The position numbers were made by a program, and so were the translations under genes. Of a stretch of DNA of 64,000 bases, positions 17,513-26,413 are shown in pieces. Position 1 is the stretch's first letter, and each line of letters starts with the position of its first letter. This stretch comes from Anaerotruncus rubiinfantis (GTDB lineage: Bacteria > Bacillota > Clostridia > Oscillospirales > Ruminococcaceae): assembly GCF_900078395.1 (NCBI RefSeq), contig NZ_FKLA01000009.1:1936614-2000613 (forward strand), written 5' to 3'. The notes under the pieces were generated by a model, which did no database searches, was not told the origin of the DNA, and worked only from the letters and a program-made list of their open reading frames with translations.

Positions 17513-18091
17513 TTAAGCCGTGAAATCGACGCTCGGCGCTGACTGGGCCGATTCGGGCGCCTCGAAGTATTCCGCCTTCACAAAGCCAAACATCCCCGCA
17601 AGCAGGTTATTGGGAAAGGTGATAATTTTGCTGTTGTAGCTCTTGACGGCCTCGTTATAATCGACGCGCGCCACCGAGATACGGTTTTCGGTCCCGGCCA
17701 GCTCGTCCATCAGGGAGATATATCCCTGGCTCGACTGGATTTCCGGGTAGTTCTCCACCACCATTAAAAGCCGTGAGAGCGCACTCGAAAGGTTGTCATT
17801 GGCAGCGGCCAGCTCCTGCATCCCCTGCGCGCCGGAAAGCTGGGCGCGCGCCTCTGTCACGCTGTCAATCACCGCCTGCTCCTGGGCCGCAAGTCCCTTC
17901 ACAGTATTCACCAGGTTCGGGATCAAATCCGACCGGCGCTGCAGCTGGGTCTGGATGGCCGACTGCTGGGTATCGACGTTTTCCCGCAGGGTTGCCATGC
18001 CATTGTATGCCCCCACAAGCGTAAACACGGCAATCACAAGCAAGACAACGATTACAATTAAGGCAATCATCCCACCGGACAATTTTTTCAT
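17513..18091 (-). CDS. lemA: LemA-family protein
   Basis: 192 aa. One N-terminal transmembrane helix (about residues 8-28, MIALIVIVVLLVIAVFTLVG) precedes an alpha-helical LemA domain. Family signatures are NVDTQQSAIQTQLQRRSDLIPNLVNTV split across residues 38-65, EAR..L.GA near 83, NYPEI near 115 and ETEN-like TENRISVARVDYN near 133. The C-terminus has FPNNLLAGMFGF and YFEA, typical for the family. It is the first gene of lemA-TPM, behind its own promoter. The molecular function is not established. Confidence 0.92.
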   Translation of the reverse strand: MKKLSGGMIALIVIVVLLVIAVFTLVGAYNGMATLRENVDTQQSAIQTQLQRRSDLIPNLVNTVKGLAAQEQAVIDSVTEARAQLSGAQGMQELAAANDNLSSALSRLLMVVENYPEIQSSQGYISLMDELAGTENRISVARVDYNEAVKSYNSKIITFPNNLLAGMFGFVKAEYFEAPESAQSAPSVDFTA

Positions 18092-18135
18092 GCTACAGTT
18101 CGTCCCCTTTGATAAAATTTTGATAAGCCAGCATC

Positions 18136-18164
18136 ATTCTAGCATGCCGGATTTTTGTTTACAA
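18136..18164 (-). promoter_or_regulatory. Promoter of lemA-TPM
   Basis: TTGTAA (18164-18159), 17-nt spacer, TAGAAT (18141-18136), about 45 bp before lemA. Confidence 0.6.
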
Positions 18165-18223
18165 GGTTATACTCTTAGAGTTCACAAATCGGTTGCGATT
18201 TATTTCAGAAAATTTCATGAAGG

Positions 18224-18253
18224 ATAAAAACGCGGCTGGTTTCCCAGCCGCGC
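18224..18253 (-). terminator. Terminator of the GNAT gene
   Basis: Minus strand CGCGGCTGG-GAAA-CCAGCCGCG followed by TTTTTATCC, just after the acetyltransferase stop. Confidence 0.8.
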
Positions 18254-18257
18254 ACCC

Positions 18258-18704
18258 TCAAACATCCAGTTCCTTATACATCTGCAGGTATGGCATCTTT
18301 TCAAAGCCCAGCCGTTCATAAAGCCGGGACGCGCCAGTGTTATCCGCTTCGACCTCAAGCCGGATACGGGAAATCTTTCCCTGGGACTTTTCTTCGAATT
18401 CCCGAAAAAAGCGCGCGCCGATCCCTTTCCCCTGAAACTGCGGCCGCACATAGATTTCTTCAATCCAAGCGCACAGGCCCCCCGCTTCATTCGACCAGGT
18501 ATAGGAAATCTGCGCATAGCCCGCGATCCCGCCTTCCTCCACAAAAAGATACGCCTCCAGAAGCGGGCTGCCCGCCGCGATCTGTGCGAAGGTGCGTTCG
18601 AAATGATCCCCGGGGATCGGATGCAGCACAGCCGGTGAATGGTAGAATTCACGGAGCATGGGCAAAAAGACTTCCCGATCCTCTGCGGTCACTTTTCTGA
18701 TCAA
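18258..18704 (-). CDS. GNAT-family N-acetyltransferase
   Basis: 148 aa, one GNAT domain. The acetyl-CoA binding motif A appears as IEEIYVRPQFQGKGIGARFF (residues about 85-104; R/Q-x-x-G-x-G/A variant QGKGIG). The C-terminal strand-helix ADNTGASRLYERLGFEK (about 124-140) is motif B. It is a single-gene unit with its own promoter and terminator. The acceptor (amino acid, aminoglycoside, peptide or other) cannot be read from the sequence. Confidence 0.88.
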   Translation of the reverse strand: MIRKVTAEDREVFLPMLREFYHSPAVLHPIPGDHFERTFAQIAAGSPLLEAYLFVEEGGIAGYAQISYTWSNEAGGLCAWIEEIYVRPQFQGKGIGARFFREFEEKSQGKISRIRLEVEADNTGASRLYERLGFEKMPYLQMYKELDV

Positions 18705-18736
18705 TTTCTGATTCTCCTTTATTAAATGATGCTGTT

Positions 18737-18765
18737 ATTATATCCGCAACCACTTTTTTTTGCAA
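18737..18765 (-). promoter_or_regulatory. Promoter of the GNAT gene
   Basis: TTGCAA, 17-nt spacer, TATAAT on the minus strand, about 33 bp upstream of the ATG. Confidence 0.65.
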
Positions 18766-18795
18766 GCCGGGCAGGTTTTTCTAAAACTTTTTATA

Positions 18796-18824
18796 TTGCG
18801 AAATACAAGCGGATATGCTATAGT
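18796..18824 (+). promoter_or_regulatory. Promoter of hydF
   Basis: TTGCGA (18796-18801), 17-nt spacer, TATAGT (18819-18824) on the plus strand, 55 bp before the predicted start. Confidence 0.6.
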
Positions 18825-18831
18825 TAATGCT

Positions 18832-18857
18832 TGCAAAACGTGATTTTGCGTTTTGCA
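18832..18857 (+). repeat. Inverted repeat in the hydF 5' UTR
   Basis: TGCAAAACG and CGTTTTGCA form perfect 9-bp arms around an 8-nt loop, between the -10 and the ribosome site of hydF. There is no T tract, so it is not a simple terminator. It could be an operator or an mRNA hairpin. Confidence 0.6.
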
Positions 18858-18879
18858 TGACATGAAGGATGTGATCTGT

Positions 18880-20073
18880 TTGAGCTTAACCAATACGCCC
18901 AGTGCGAACCGGCTTCATATCGGCATCTACGGCAAACGAAACAGCGGGAAGTCCTCGCTGATCAATGCGATCACCAATCAGCACACCGCGGTCATCTCGG
19001 ATATTCCCGGCACCACCACCGACCCGGTCTACAAAGCGATGGAAATCAATGGGATCGGCCCCTGCATGCTGATCGACACCGCCGGCTTTGACGACGAGGG
19101 CGAGCTTGGCCGGCTGCGCGTCGAGCGCACCCAGGACGCGGTCAAAAAGACCGACGTTGCGATCGTCGTCTTCTGCGACACCGACATTGAACAGGAATCC
19201 GCCTGGATTTCGATGCTGCGGGAACACGGGATTCCCGTTATCGCGGTCGTCAACAAGTCGGACATCCTGACCAACGTTTCGGAGATTGCAAAGACGATAC
19301 ACGAGCATTTTTCTCTCTTCCCGGTTGTCGTTTCTGCCAAGGAGCACAGCGGGATCAAAAACGTTGTCGAAGCCGTCATCCGTCAGCTTCCGGAGGATTA
19401 CGAACGCAAAAGCATCACCGGCGGGCTGGTCGGGCCGGGCGACCTTGTGCTGCTCGTGATGCCGCAGGACATTCAAGCGCCGAAAGGGCGCCTCATCCTG
19501 CCGCAGGTGCAGACCATCCGCGATCTGCTCGACAACCACTGCCTCATCATGAGCGTCGCCACCAGCGAGCTCGACGCGGGCCTCGCGGCGCTCGCAAAAC
19601 CGCCAAAGCTGATTATCACCGACTCCCAAGCTTTTCAGACCGTGTACGAAAAAAAGCCCCCCGAAAGCCTGCTGACCTCCTTCTCGGTTCTGATGGCCGC
19701 GGTCAAAGGGGACATCCACGCCTTTGTGGACGGTTCGGCCGCGATCGATTCGCTCACGCCGGACTCCCGCGTGCTGATTGCAGAGGCCTGCACCCACGCG
19801 CCGCTCGCCGAAGATATCGGCCGGGTGAAAATTCCGCGGATGCTGCGCAAAAAAGTTGGCGAACAGCTGGGAGTCGACGTGGTGAGCGGCCCGGACTTTC
19901 CGGAGGACCTGTCCTGTTACAGTTTGATCATCCATTGCGGCGCCTGCATGTTCAACCGCCGTTATGTCCTCTCGCGCATTGAAAAAGCCCGCGCTCAGGG
20001 CGTTCCGATCACCAATTACGGCGTGGCGCTCGCAAAGCTCACCGGTATCCTCGACAACATCTCCTATTTTTAA
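18880..20073 (+). CDS. hydF: [FeFe]-hydrogenase H-cluster maturation GTPase HydF
   Basis: 397 aa from a TTG at 18880, 10 nt after AAGGA. This gives (M)SLTNTPSANRLHIGIYG, the usual HydF N-terminus. An ATG at 18862 is in frame but lacks a ribosome site. The GTPase domain has G1 GKRNSGKSS (about 18-26), DTAGFDD and NKSD. The C-terminal part carries the HydF cluster ligands: ACTHAP and, later, HCGAC. HydF is the scaffold that receives the 2Fe precursor made by HydE/HydG and delivers it to the hydrogenase. hydE, hydG and hydA are not in this window. The gene implies hydrogen-metabolising anaerobic life. Confidence 0.95.
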   Translation: MSLTNTPSANRLHIGIYGKRNSGKSSLINAITNQHTAVISDIPGTTTDPVYKAMEINGIGPCMLIDTAGFDDEGELGRLRVERTQDAVKKTDVAIVVFCDTDIEQESAWISMLREHGIPVIAVVNKSDILTNVSEIAKTIHEHFSLFPVVVSAKEHSGIKNVVEAVIRQLPEDYERKSITGGLVGPGDLVLLVMPQDIQAPKGRLILPQVQTIRDLLDNHCLIMSVATSELDAGLAALAKPPKLIITDSQAFQTVYEKKPPESLLTSFSVLMAAVKGDIHAFVDGSAAIDSLTPDSRVLIAEACTHAPLAEDIGRVKIPRMLRKKVGEQLGVDVVSGPDFPEDLSCYSLIIHCGACMFNRRYVLSRIEKARAQGVPITNYGVALAKLTGILDNISYF

Positions 20074-20081
20074 TCATCCTG

Positions 20082-20114
20082 GCAGGCCGTTTGCAGCAAG
20101 CGGCCTGCTTTTAT
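20082..20114 (+). terminator. Terminator of hydF
   Basis: GCAGGCCG/CGGCCTGC stem (20082-20089 with 20101-20108) followed by TTTTAT, 9 bp beyond the stop. Confidence 0.8.
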
Positions 20115-20417
20115 GCATTTTCAATAAAAAAGCCGCTTGCAGACGAAGTTCTTTTTCTGCGGACTGTTTTTCTGCGGCGGACAACCCAGCAGGAGAATTC
20201 TTCCGCGGCGTCCATCTTTCCAAATCGGTGCAAAGCCCCCAAAAACAGGGCATAAACAGCGCGGCCCTTTCCCGATACGCGGACAGCCTATTCCGCGCTG
20301 CACAGGCATTTTGAGCGTGTCACAGGATGCAGGAATGCAGGCATTCCTGCATGTTGAATTTTCGTATAAATTCACATAGAAATTATAAAGATTCCGTATA
20401 GAAACCGGGAAAAGCCC
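20115..20417. other. Non-coding gap of about 300 bp between hydF and the ABC operon
   Basis: The open frames here lack ribosome sites and resemble no family I know. The stretch holds one perfect inverted repeat (20327-20352) and nothing else I can identify. Confidence 0.5.
20327..20352. repeat. Perfect 12-bp inverted repeat
   Basis: ATGCAGGAATGC, 2-nt centre, GCATTCCTGCAT. There is no T tract on either side. It lies about 66 bp upstream of the -35 of the amino-acid ABC operon, so it could be an operator or a dispersed palindrome. Confidence 0.6.
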
Positions 20418-20446
20418 TTGACTTTACCGCTTCGACAACATAAACT
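20418..20446 (+). promoter_or_regulatory. Promoter of the amino-acid ABC operon
   Basis: TTGACT (20418-20423), 17-nt spacer, TAAACT (20441-20446), 90 bp upstream of the binding-protein start. Confidence 0.65.
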
Positions 20447-20536
20447 GTAACACATAGACAAAGATGGAGTATTATGCAGATTTTTCCGCTTTGTCCGAAT
20501 TTGAAACTGAAAATTGTATTTGGGAGAGAATGTAAA

Positions 20537-21436
20537 ATGAAAAAAGTCATTGCACTCACACTCGCTTTGATGATGACCCTGGCGCTTGCCGCCTGCGGTT
20601 CCTCCGACTCCGGCTCCAGCGCACCCGCGCCGGCGGCCTCCGCCGCCCCGTCCGGCACAGCTTCTGAACCGGCGGATGCGGACGGCACTTTCACCACCGT
20701 TACTGAAGGCAAATTCACCGTCGGTATGGAGTGCGCCTACGCGCCTTTCAACTGGACCCAGCTTGAACAGACTGAAACTGCGGTCGACATCGGCAGCGCC
20801 TCCTTCGCGGATGGCTACGACGTTGTTGTCGGCAAATATATCGCGGACAAGCTCGGACTTGAACTGGTCGTCAAACCGATCGCGTGGGAAGGTCTTGAGC
20901 CGGCTGTCAACAATGGCGAAATCGACGCGATCATCGCCGGTATGACCGCCACTCCCGAACGGGCTGAAAACGTCGACTTCACCACCCCGTATTATGAGAG
21001 CAAGATGGTCATCATCGTGCGCGGGGACAGTGATCTTGTGAATGTCACCGACATTCAGGAGCTCTCCGGCAAAAAGGTGCAGGGCCAGACCAATACTCTC
21101 TATGACACGGTCATCGATCAGATTGAAGGCGTCGACCATGTCACTTCCCTGGCCACCTACCCGCTGATGGTCGCCGCGCTGCAGAACAAAGAAGTGGACG
21201 CGCTGACTGCGGAGCTTCCGGTCGCCGTGGGCGTTGTAACCAGCAACCCGGATCTCAAATATGTCGAATTTGAACCCGACAAGGGCTTCCAGGCTGACAC
21301 TTCCGTTTCGATTGCCGTGAAGAAAGGCAATTCCGCACTGCTTGAAGCAGTCCAGGGCGCGCTTGATTCTGCCGACGAGGAAACCCGCCAGCAGTGGATG
21401 ATCGACGCCACCAACCGTCAGCCTTCCCAGGAATAA
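20537..21436 (+). CDS. Amino-acid ABC transporter substrate-binding lipoprotein
   Basis: 299 aa from the ATG at 20537 (GGGAGAG upstream). The open frame from 20474 adds an unlikely leader. Lipoprotein signal: MKKVIALTLALMMTLALAACG, with lipobox LAAC at residues about 17-20. A Ser/Ala/Pro-rich linker follows. The SBP_bac_3 domain (about 58-295) shows FTVGMECAYAPFNW, DVVVGKYIADKLGLELVVKP, DAIIAGMTATPERAENVDFT and PYYESKMVIIV. It captures a polar amino acid outside the membrane for the permease and ATPase encoded next. Confidence 0.93.
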   Translation: MKKVIALTLALMMTLALAACGSSDSGSSAPAPAASAAPSGTASEPADADGTFTTVTEGKFTVGMECAYAPFNWTQLEQTETAVDIGSASFADGYDVVVGKYIADKLGLELVVKPIAWEGLEPAVNNGEIDAIIAGMTATPERAENVDFTTPYYESKMVIIVRGDSDLVNVTDIQELSGKKVQGQTNTLYDTVIDQIEGVDHVTSLATYPLMVAALQNKEVDALTAELPVAVGVVTSNPDLKYVEFEPDKGFQADTSVSIAVKKGNSALLEAVQGALDSADEETRQQWMIDATNRQPSQE

Positions 21437-21464
21437 GAACATAAAAAGATAGGATTGTTGTGAT

Positions 21465-22220
21465 ATGATCGCCTCGGCAATTAAAATCGCAGAAAAGTAC
21501 TGGCCGATGTTCTGGGCCGGCATCGAAACGACCCTGCTCATCTCTCTGACCGGTACCATCATCGGTTTGGTGATCGGCCTGTTTGTTGGAAGCATCCGCT
21601 CGATCTCCGCAAAGATCGAACCGCGCGATACCTTTATGACACGCCTTTCCAAGCGGGTTATCTTTCTCATCACCAGCATCTATGTGGAATTTTTCCGCGG
21701 CACGCCGATGATGGTACAGGCTGTTTTCCTCTATTACGGCCTTAAACCGGTCTTCAACTGGAACCCCATCACCGCCGGTATCTGCATCATTTCGATCAAC
21801 ACCGGCGCATACATGGCGGAAATCCTGCGTGCCGGCATCCAGGCCGTCGATGTGGGACAGATCGAAGCCGCCCGCAGTATCGGCATGACCTCGGGACAGA
21901 CGATGTTCCACGTGGTTTTGCCCCAGGCGATTAAAAACGCTTTCCCCGCCATCGGCAATGAATTCGTTGTCAACATCAAGGATTCGTCGGTACTTAACGC
22001 GATCTCGGTAACCGAGTTGTTTTTCCAGTCAAACAAGATCGCGGGCAGTATTTTCAAATATACCGACACATTCCTTGTCACCGCTCTGATCTATCTGGTG
22101 CTCACCTTTACCACCACCCGGATTCTACGCCTGATCGAAATCCGTATGAACCGTCCACCGGCCAGCTACCCCACCTCACAGACGGTTCCGGAAGCACGAA
22201 TCAAGCATAAGCACGCTTAA
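21465..22220 (+). CDS. Amino-acid ABC transporter permease
   Basis: 251 aa. Multiple hydrophobic segments; typical HisMQ-type features are EFFRGTPMMVQ (about 64-74), GAYMAEILRAGIQAVDVGQIEAARSIGM (EAA loop, about 105-132) and LPQAIKNAFPAIGNEFV. It forms the membrane channel of the importer. The gap to the binding protein is 28 bp and to the ATPase 12 bp, so one operon. The substrate class is amino acid. The exact one is unknown. Confidence 0.94.
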   Translation: MIASAIKIAEKYWPMFWAGIETTLLISLTGTIIGLVIGLFVGSIRSISAKIEPRDTFMTRLSKRVIFLITSIYVEFFRGTPMMVQAVFLYYGLKPVFNWNPITAGICIISINTGAYMAEILRAGIQAVDVGQIEAARSIGMTSGQTMFHVVLPQAIKNAFPAIGNEFVVNIKDSSVLNAISVTELFFQSNKIAGSIFKYTDTFLVTALIYLVLTFTTTRILRLIEIRMNRPPASYPTSQTVPEARIKHKHA

Positions 22221-22232
22221 GGAGGCGCCACG

Positions 22233-22970
22233 ATGTCAGAACATTTGATGGAAATCAAAAACCTGAAAAAGCATTTCGGAAAGCTGGAAGTTTTAAATGA
22301 CATCCAGTTTTGCATCGATAAGGGCGACGTCATCTGCCTGATCGGCGCGTCGGGCAGCGGGAAATCCACCCTGCTGCGCTGCATCAATGTGCTCGAAACG
22401 CCGGATGGCGGTCAGATCCTGCTGCATGGCAGGGATATCCTTACCGGTGAGATCGACGTCAATAAGCACCGCGTCAAAGTCGGTATGGTTTTTCAGTCGT
22501 TCAATCTCTTTAATAATATGAGCGTTCTGAAAAACTGCATGATCGGCCAGATGACCGTGCTCAAACGCTCCAAGGAGGAAAGCCAGAAGAAAGCGGAATT
22601 CTACCTCAATAAGGTTGGAATGAGCGATTTTGCCGGCGCTTCCCCAGCGCAGCTTTCAGGAGGACAGCGCCAGCGCGTCGCGATTGCGCGCGCACTCTGT
22701 ATGGACCCTGAAATTCTGCTGTTCGACGAGCCGACTTCGGCGCTCGATCCGGAGATGGTCGGCGACGTGCTGGACGTCATGAAACAGCTTGCGCGTGAAG
22801 GGCTGACGATGATCGTCGTCACGCACGAGATGGGCTTTGCCAAGGATGTCGCTTCCCGCGTGGTCTTTATGGACAAAGGCGTAATCGTAGAGGAAGGCCC
22901 TCCCGAGCAGGTCTTCAAAAATCCGAAAAATGAACGTACCAGGGAGTTTCTTTCCCGGTACCTTTCGTAA
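22233..22970 (+). CDS. Amino-acid ABC transporter ATP-binding protein
   Basis: 245 aa, GlnQ/HisP type. Walker [12 protein letters not shown] (about 38-48), Q-loop [12 protein letters not shown] signature [15 protein letters not shown] (about 141-155), Walker [13 protein letters not shown], and H-loop VVTHEMGFA. It powers the importer encoded by the two preceding genes. An AAGGAGG precedes the ATG. A strong bidirectional hairpin follows. Confidence 0.96.
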   Translation: MSEHLMEIKNLKKHFGKLEVLNDIQFCIDKGDVICLIGASGSGKSTLLRCINVLETPDGGQILLHGRDILTGEIDVNKHRVKVGMVFQSFNLFNNMSVLKNCMIGQMTVLKRSKEESQKKAEFYLNKVGMSDFAGASPAQLSGGQRQRVAIARALCMDPEILLFDEPTSALDPEMVGDVLDVMKQLAREGLTMIVVTHEMGFAKDVASRVVFMDKGVIVEEGPPEQVFKNPKNERTREFLSRYLS

Positions 22971-22974
22971 AATT

Positions 22975-23014
22975 GAAAAAAGGCCCGCATCCATCGGGAT
23001 GCGGGCCTTTTTTA
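22975..23014. terminator. Bidirectional terminator between the ABC operon and uidA
   Basis: AAAAAAGGCCCGCATCC-ATC-GGGATGCGGGCCTTTTTT, a near-perfect symmetric hairpin with A and T runs. It serves both converging transcripts and overlaps the uidA stop. Confidence 0.85.
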
Positions 23015-24826
23015 TGCTTTGTAGTTTCTGCTGTCGATCTTTTTCCAGCGCTCGCGCAGGAGATACGCCGCCGCCTTTGGCTGACGATCACGTGTAAAGG
23101 CACCTTTCTTGTTTCCGTCAACCCGCATGATCCCCTCAGATGTCTGGAAATCGGCGAAGTTCCACATCTGCTCGCCAACCACGCTGTCGCAGCTGTCGAA
23201 TACCTCATGCTGCATTTTGAGGTATTCCTCCTGATACTCCTCCGACCACATAACGCTTGGAAGCTTATGGAGTCCAGGCATCGTGTCCGCGCCATATTCG
23301 GTGAGGATGATCGGTTTGCCGGTGGAGGACCACTGTTCGAGCTCCTTTTCAAAGTTTTCCCGGGCAATGTCAATGTCCGGGCCGCCATTCACATACCAGC
23401 CGTAATACCGATTGAGGCAGATCACATCAGAAAGGTGACTGACTTTACAGCTTCCATATGGTGCCACCATGATATTGGTAAAGGTCATCGGGCGCTTCTG
23501 TACGTCGAGCGTACGCGCATAGGAAAAAATCTTCTCAAAGTAATCCTCCGCTTGCGCAAGTGAGGAGTCCGGCTCATTCGCAAGGCACCACATCACCACG
23601 CTGGGATGGTTCTTATCCCGCAGAACAAGTTCCCGGATCGCATCTTTATGGTTTTCGATTGTCTCAGTGTGAACAATCTCCCGCTCGAAGAAACGGGATT
23701 GTTTGCCGGTGCCCGCGCCAAGAAAGTTCATCAGCTGGTCGAAAAGCCCCACAGCGGGCGTCTCATCGATAACGACCAGCCCTTCCCGGTCGCACAGGCG
23801 CATAAACTCCTCCGAATAGGGATAATGTGCTGTGCGGACCGAATTGGCATGAATCCACCGCAGCAACTCGAAATCGCGCAGCATGACCACCGGGTCATAT
23901 CCCCGGCCGTGCATCGCGCAGTCCTCATGCTTGCCGAATCCTTTAAAGTAGAATGGCTTTTTGTTGATAAAGAAACGGTTACCTTTTACTTCGACCGAAC
24001 GGATACCAACCGGCAGGACATATTCGTCAAGCAGCTCCTCCCCTTCGGCCAGCGTGACCTTAAAATCGTAAAGATAAGCGTTGCCGGGTTCCCAGAGACG
24101 CACGTCCTTGATCGCGACTTCACCAGTTTTCCCATGTGCGCTGGCAACCTGATTTCCGGCTTCGTCGAACACTTCAACATTTACGCTGTGTTCGCCTGCA
24201 GCTGTGATATCATAACGGATCTTCCCTTCACCATCTGCAAAGTCGGTACTCACCGTGATATCATGGATATGCTCCTTCGGCAGCGCCAGCAGTTTGACCG
24301 GACGGTGCAGGCCCGCGTAATTGAAAAAATCAAAGAACGGGGACTGCACTTTTCGCCCGTTCGGCAGGGTTTTCTGCACACCAGTCGGGATGGTGGTGTA
24401 GCTCAATTCGTTGTTGACCACAACGACGATCCTGCATCTTTCTCCAAAAGTCACAACTTCATTGAGACGCGCCGAAAATGGCATATAGCCGCCCTGATGC
24501 TGCGCGACCTGCACGCCGTTCACCCAAACCACTGCGCTGTGAGTGGCTGAACCAAACCGTAGGACCACTTCGCGGTCCTTCCATTCTTTGGGGATGTAGG
24601 TTTCGGTCTGATACCAGACGTCTCCGACATGCTCCCGCAGCTCCTTCTGGGTGAAGATGTCGTTGTAGCTCGACGGCACCGCCATCGGGATGGTCCCGGC
24701 AAGCCCGTCCTTCCAGCCAGCCGCACGGCCCTCGTTATGCTTGTCAAGTTTGAATTTCCACAGACCGCAAAGGTCCTTTACCTGCCGCGTTTTGCTCTCA
24801 ATTGGATATAAAAATGAATTTGTCAT
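23012..24826 (-). CDS. uidA: Beta-glucuronidase (GH2)
   Basis: 604 aa, nearly the length of E. coli GUS (603). The N-terminus IESKTRQVKDLCGLWKF and AVPSSYNDI match the family. Catalytic residues by position are the acid/base Glu418 in ANEPDS and the nucleophile Glu510 in TEYGAD. Asn572 and Lys574 in GNKKG form the N-x-K motif that separates glucuronidases from other GH2 enzymes. No signal peptide, so the enzyme is cytoplasmic. It cleaves beta-D-glucuronides imported by the GPH transporter encoded 12 bp upstream. The pair would let the cell use host or plant glucuronide conjugates. Confidence 0.93.
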   Translation of the reverse strand: MTNSFLYPIESKTRQVKDLCGLWKFKLDKHNEGRAAGWKDGLAGTIPMAVPSSYNDIFTQKELREHVGDVWYQTETYIPKEWKDREVVLRFGSATHSAVVWVNGVQVAQHQGGYMPFSARLNEVVTFGERCRIVVVVNNELSYTTIPTGVQKTLPNGRKVQSPFFDFFNYAGLHRPVKLLALPKEHIHDITVSTDFADGEGKIRYDITAAGEHSVNVEVFDEAGNQVASAHGKTGEVAIKDVRLWEPGNAYLYDFKVTLAEGEELLDEYVLPVGIRSVEVKGNRFFINKKPFYFKGFGKHEDCAMHGRGYDPVVMLRDFELLRWIHANSVRTAHYPYSEEFMRLCDREGLVVIDETPAVGLFDQLMNFLGAGTGKQSRFFEREIVHTETIENHKDAIRELVLRDKNHPSVVMWCLANEPDSSLAQAEDYFEKIFSYARTLDVQKRPMTFTNIMVAPYGSCKVSHLSDVICLNRYYGWYVNGGPDIDIARENFEKELEQWSSTGKPIILTEYGADTMPGLHKLPSVMWSEEYQEEYLKMQHEVFDSCDSVVGEQMWNFADFQTSEGIMRVDGNKKGAFTRDRQPKAAAYLLRERWKKIDSRNYKA

Positions 24827-24838
24827 CGTTGAAACTCC

Positions 24839-26212
24839 TTATTCTTCATTGATTTTTTTCAAAATCTCATCCTGTTTTTCTGGTGTAAGATTCCAGATAA
24901 ACTGATATGCCACAAATGCGATCAGCATACCGATCGCGGGAAATCCCAGCGTCAGGAATTTGATGCCCAGCAGCGTCCCAAAGGTCTGCTCCAGCAGCTT
25001 TGCATTGTAACCGACCAGTTCCAGCCCCACCCCCGCCAGAAAGCCCGCAAGTGCCTGACCCATCTTGCGCACAAAGCTGTAAGAACCGTATATCACACCC
25101 TCCTGCCGGTTGCCTGTCAGGTACTGGTTATAATCGATGCAGTCCGACACCATCCCCCAGACAAGAGAATTCGGTACATTCATAAAGATTGCCGACAGGA
25201 ATGAAAGCACAATATAGATCCAGATATTGTCCGGCAGCAGAAACATTGCGCCGAATACGATCCCGGCAATCAAACTTCCCACCGAAGCGGTCTTCTGCAA
25301 GCCGAATTTACGCACCAGTTTTGAAAGGAACGGGGCGATGAGCAGCGAAGGCACCATGCTGATAATGGTGGTCACACCCATCAGTTCGAATGCGTTGAGG
25401 TTATTTTTGAAGTAAAAAATCAACATCGAGCCGTTGATCATGATGCCGAAGATCATTGAAATCGAAGCAACTGAAACCGCGATAAATGGTCGGTTATGCA
25501 TAAGCACCTTCAGGTAGGCGAGCAAGTGGATGCCGTCCTCCTCCGGACGGTGCGCCGGAACAGCGGATTTGATGTTTTCGTCGACTGAAAAGTAAGCGAT
25601 CAGATAGGATACGATCCCAATCGCGCCCATCACAACCATCGAAACCAGATAACCGCGCGCTTCGTCCGCGAAGGCGCTCAGGATGAGCGGCACAAGCATA
25701 CGCGGCACCAGGTTTCCGACTGTGCCGCCGATCCCGCGCGCCACTGAAAGCGAGGCGCGTTCGGCAGTATCCTGGGTCATGACGGCCGCAAGCGAACCGT
25801 ATGGGATGTTGACGAAGGTGTACGCCATTCCCCAGACAATATAGGTCGCATACGCCCATACGAGCCGCTGAACCGTAGAAAAACCGGACGGCATGAAAAA
25901 CATCAGGATTGCCGCCGCCACGACAATCCAGGATCCATGCAGCAGGAACGGTTTAAATTTATCCACCTGTTTTCCTTTGTTTCTGCGCAGCCGGCGTGCA
26001 AACAGCTTGTCGGTAATCGCGCCCATGACCGGGTCATTTACCGCGTCCCAAAACCGCGCCACCAGAAAAAGCGTGCCGGCCGCTGCCGCGGAAATCCCCG
26101 CCACATCAGTGTAAAAGGACAGCAGGAAGGTCGCTGACATTGCAAATGTCATATTGTTGGCCACATCGCCAAGCATATAGCCAAGTTTATTGCGAAATGT
26201 TATTTTTTTCAT
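24839..26212 (-). CDS. GPH-family glycoside/glucuronide:cation symporter
   Basis: 457 aa with about 12 transmembrane segments. GPH signatures: LGYMLGDVANNMTFAMS near the start, FWDAVNDPVMGAITDK (about 50-65), and YGSLAAVMTQDTAERASLS (about 136-155). It is the first gene of the two-gene unit with uidA, so it most likely imports glucuronides, like UidB. An MFS-like xyloside or melibiose symporter would look similar. The neighbour decides the call. Confidence 0.88.
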   Translation of the reverse strand: MKKITFRNKLGYMLGDVANNMTFAMSATFLLSFYTDVAGISAAAAGTLFLVARFWDAVNDPVMGAITDKLFARRLRRNKGKQVDKFKPFLLHGSWIVVAAAILMFFMPSGFSTVQRLVWAYATYIVWGMAYTFVNIPYGSLAAVMTQDTAERASLSVARGIGGTVGNLVPRMLVPLILSAFADEARGYLVSMVVMGAIGIVSYLIAYFSVDENIKSAVPAHRPEEDGIHLLAYLKVLMHNRPFIAVSVASISMIFGIMINGSMLIFYFKNNLNAFELMGVTTIISMVPSLLIAPFLSKLVRKFGLQKTASVGSLIAGIVFGAMFLLPDNIWIYIVLSFLSAIFMNVPNSLVWGMVSDCIDYNQYLTGNRQEGVIYGSYSFVRKMGQALAGFLAGVGLELVGYNAKLLEQTFGTLLGIKFLTLGFPAIGMLIAFVAYQFIWNLTPEKQDEILKKINEE

Positions 26213-26384
26213 AGTCCCAATCCTTTATTCGTTTTCAGCAGGATGGTACTATTATTGCGTAATCGGACGCGTTCTATTACAGGAGGATGTAAATTGCTTT
26301 CCATCCGCATACAGGTCTTTGGGGGGAAATCTTCCGTTTTAGGAACTTTTTGGATGGTCAATTTTGGTAAAACGCCGCTGTCAC

Positions 26385-26413
26385 TTGAAATAGAGCGTAT
26401 CTTGCGCTATAAT
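26385..26413 (+). promoter_or_regulatory. Promoter of sepF
   Basis: TTGAAA (26385-26390), 17-nt spacer, TATAAT (26408-26413), 43 bp before the start. Confidence 0.72.

Noticed and set aside
20115-20417. Small open frames between hydF and the ABC operon
   Set aside because: No ribosome sites, no family resemblance and opposite-strand duplicates of the same DNA.
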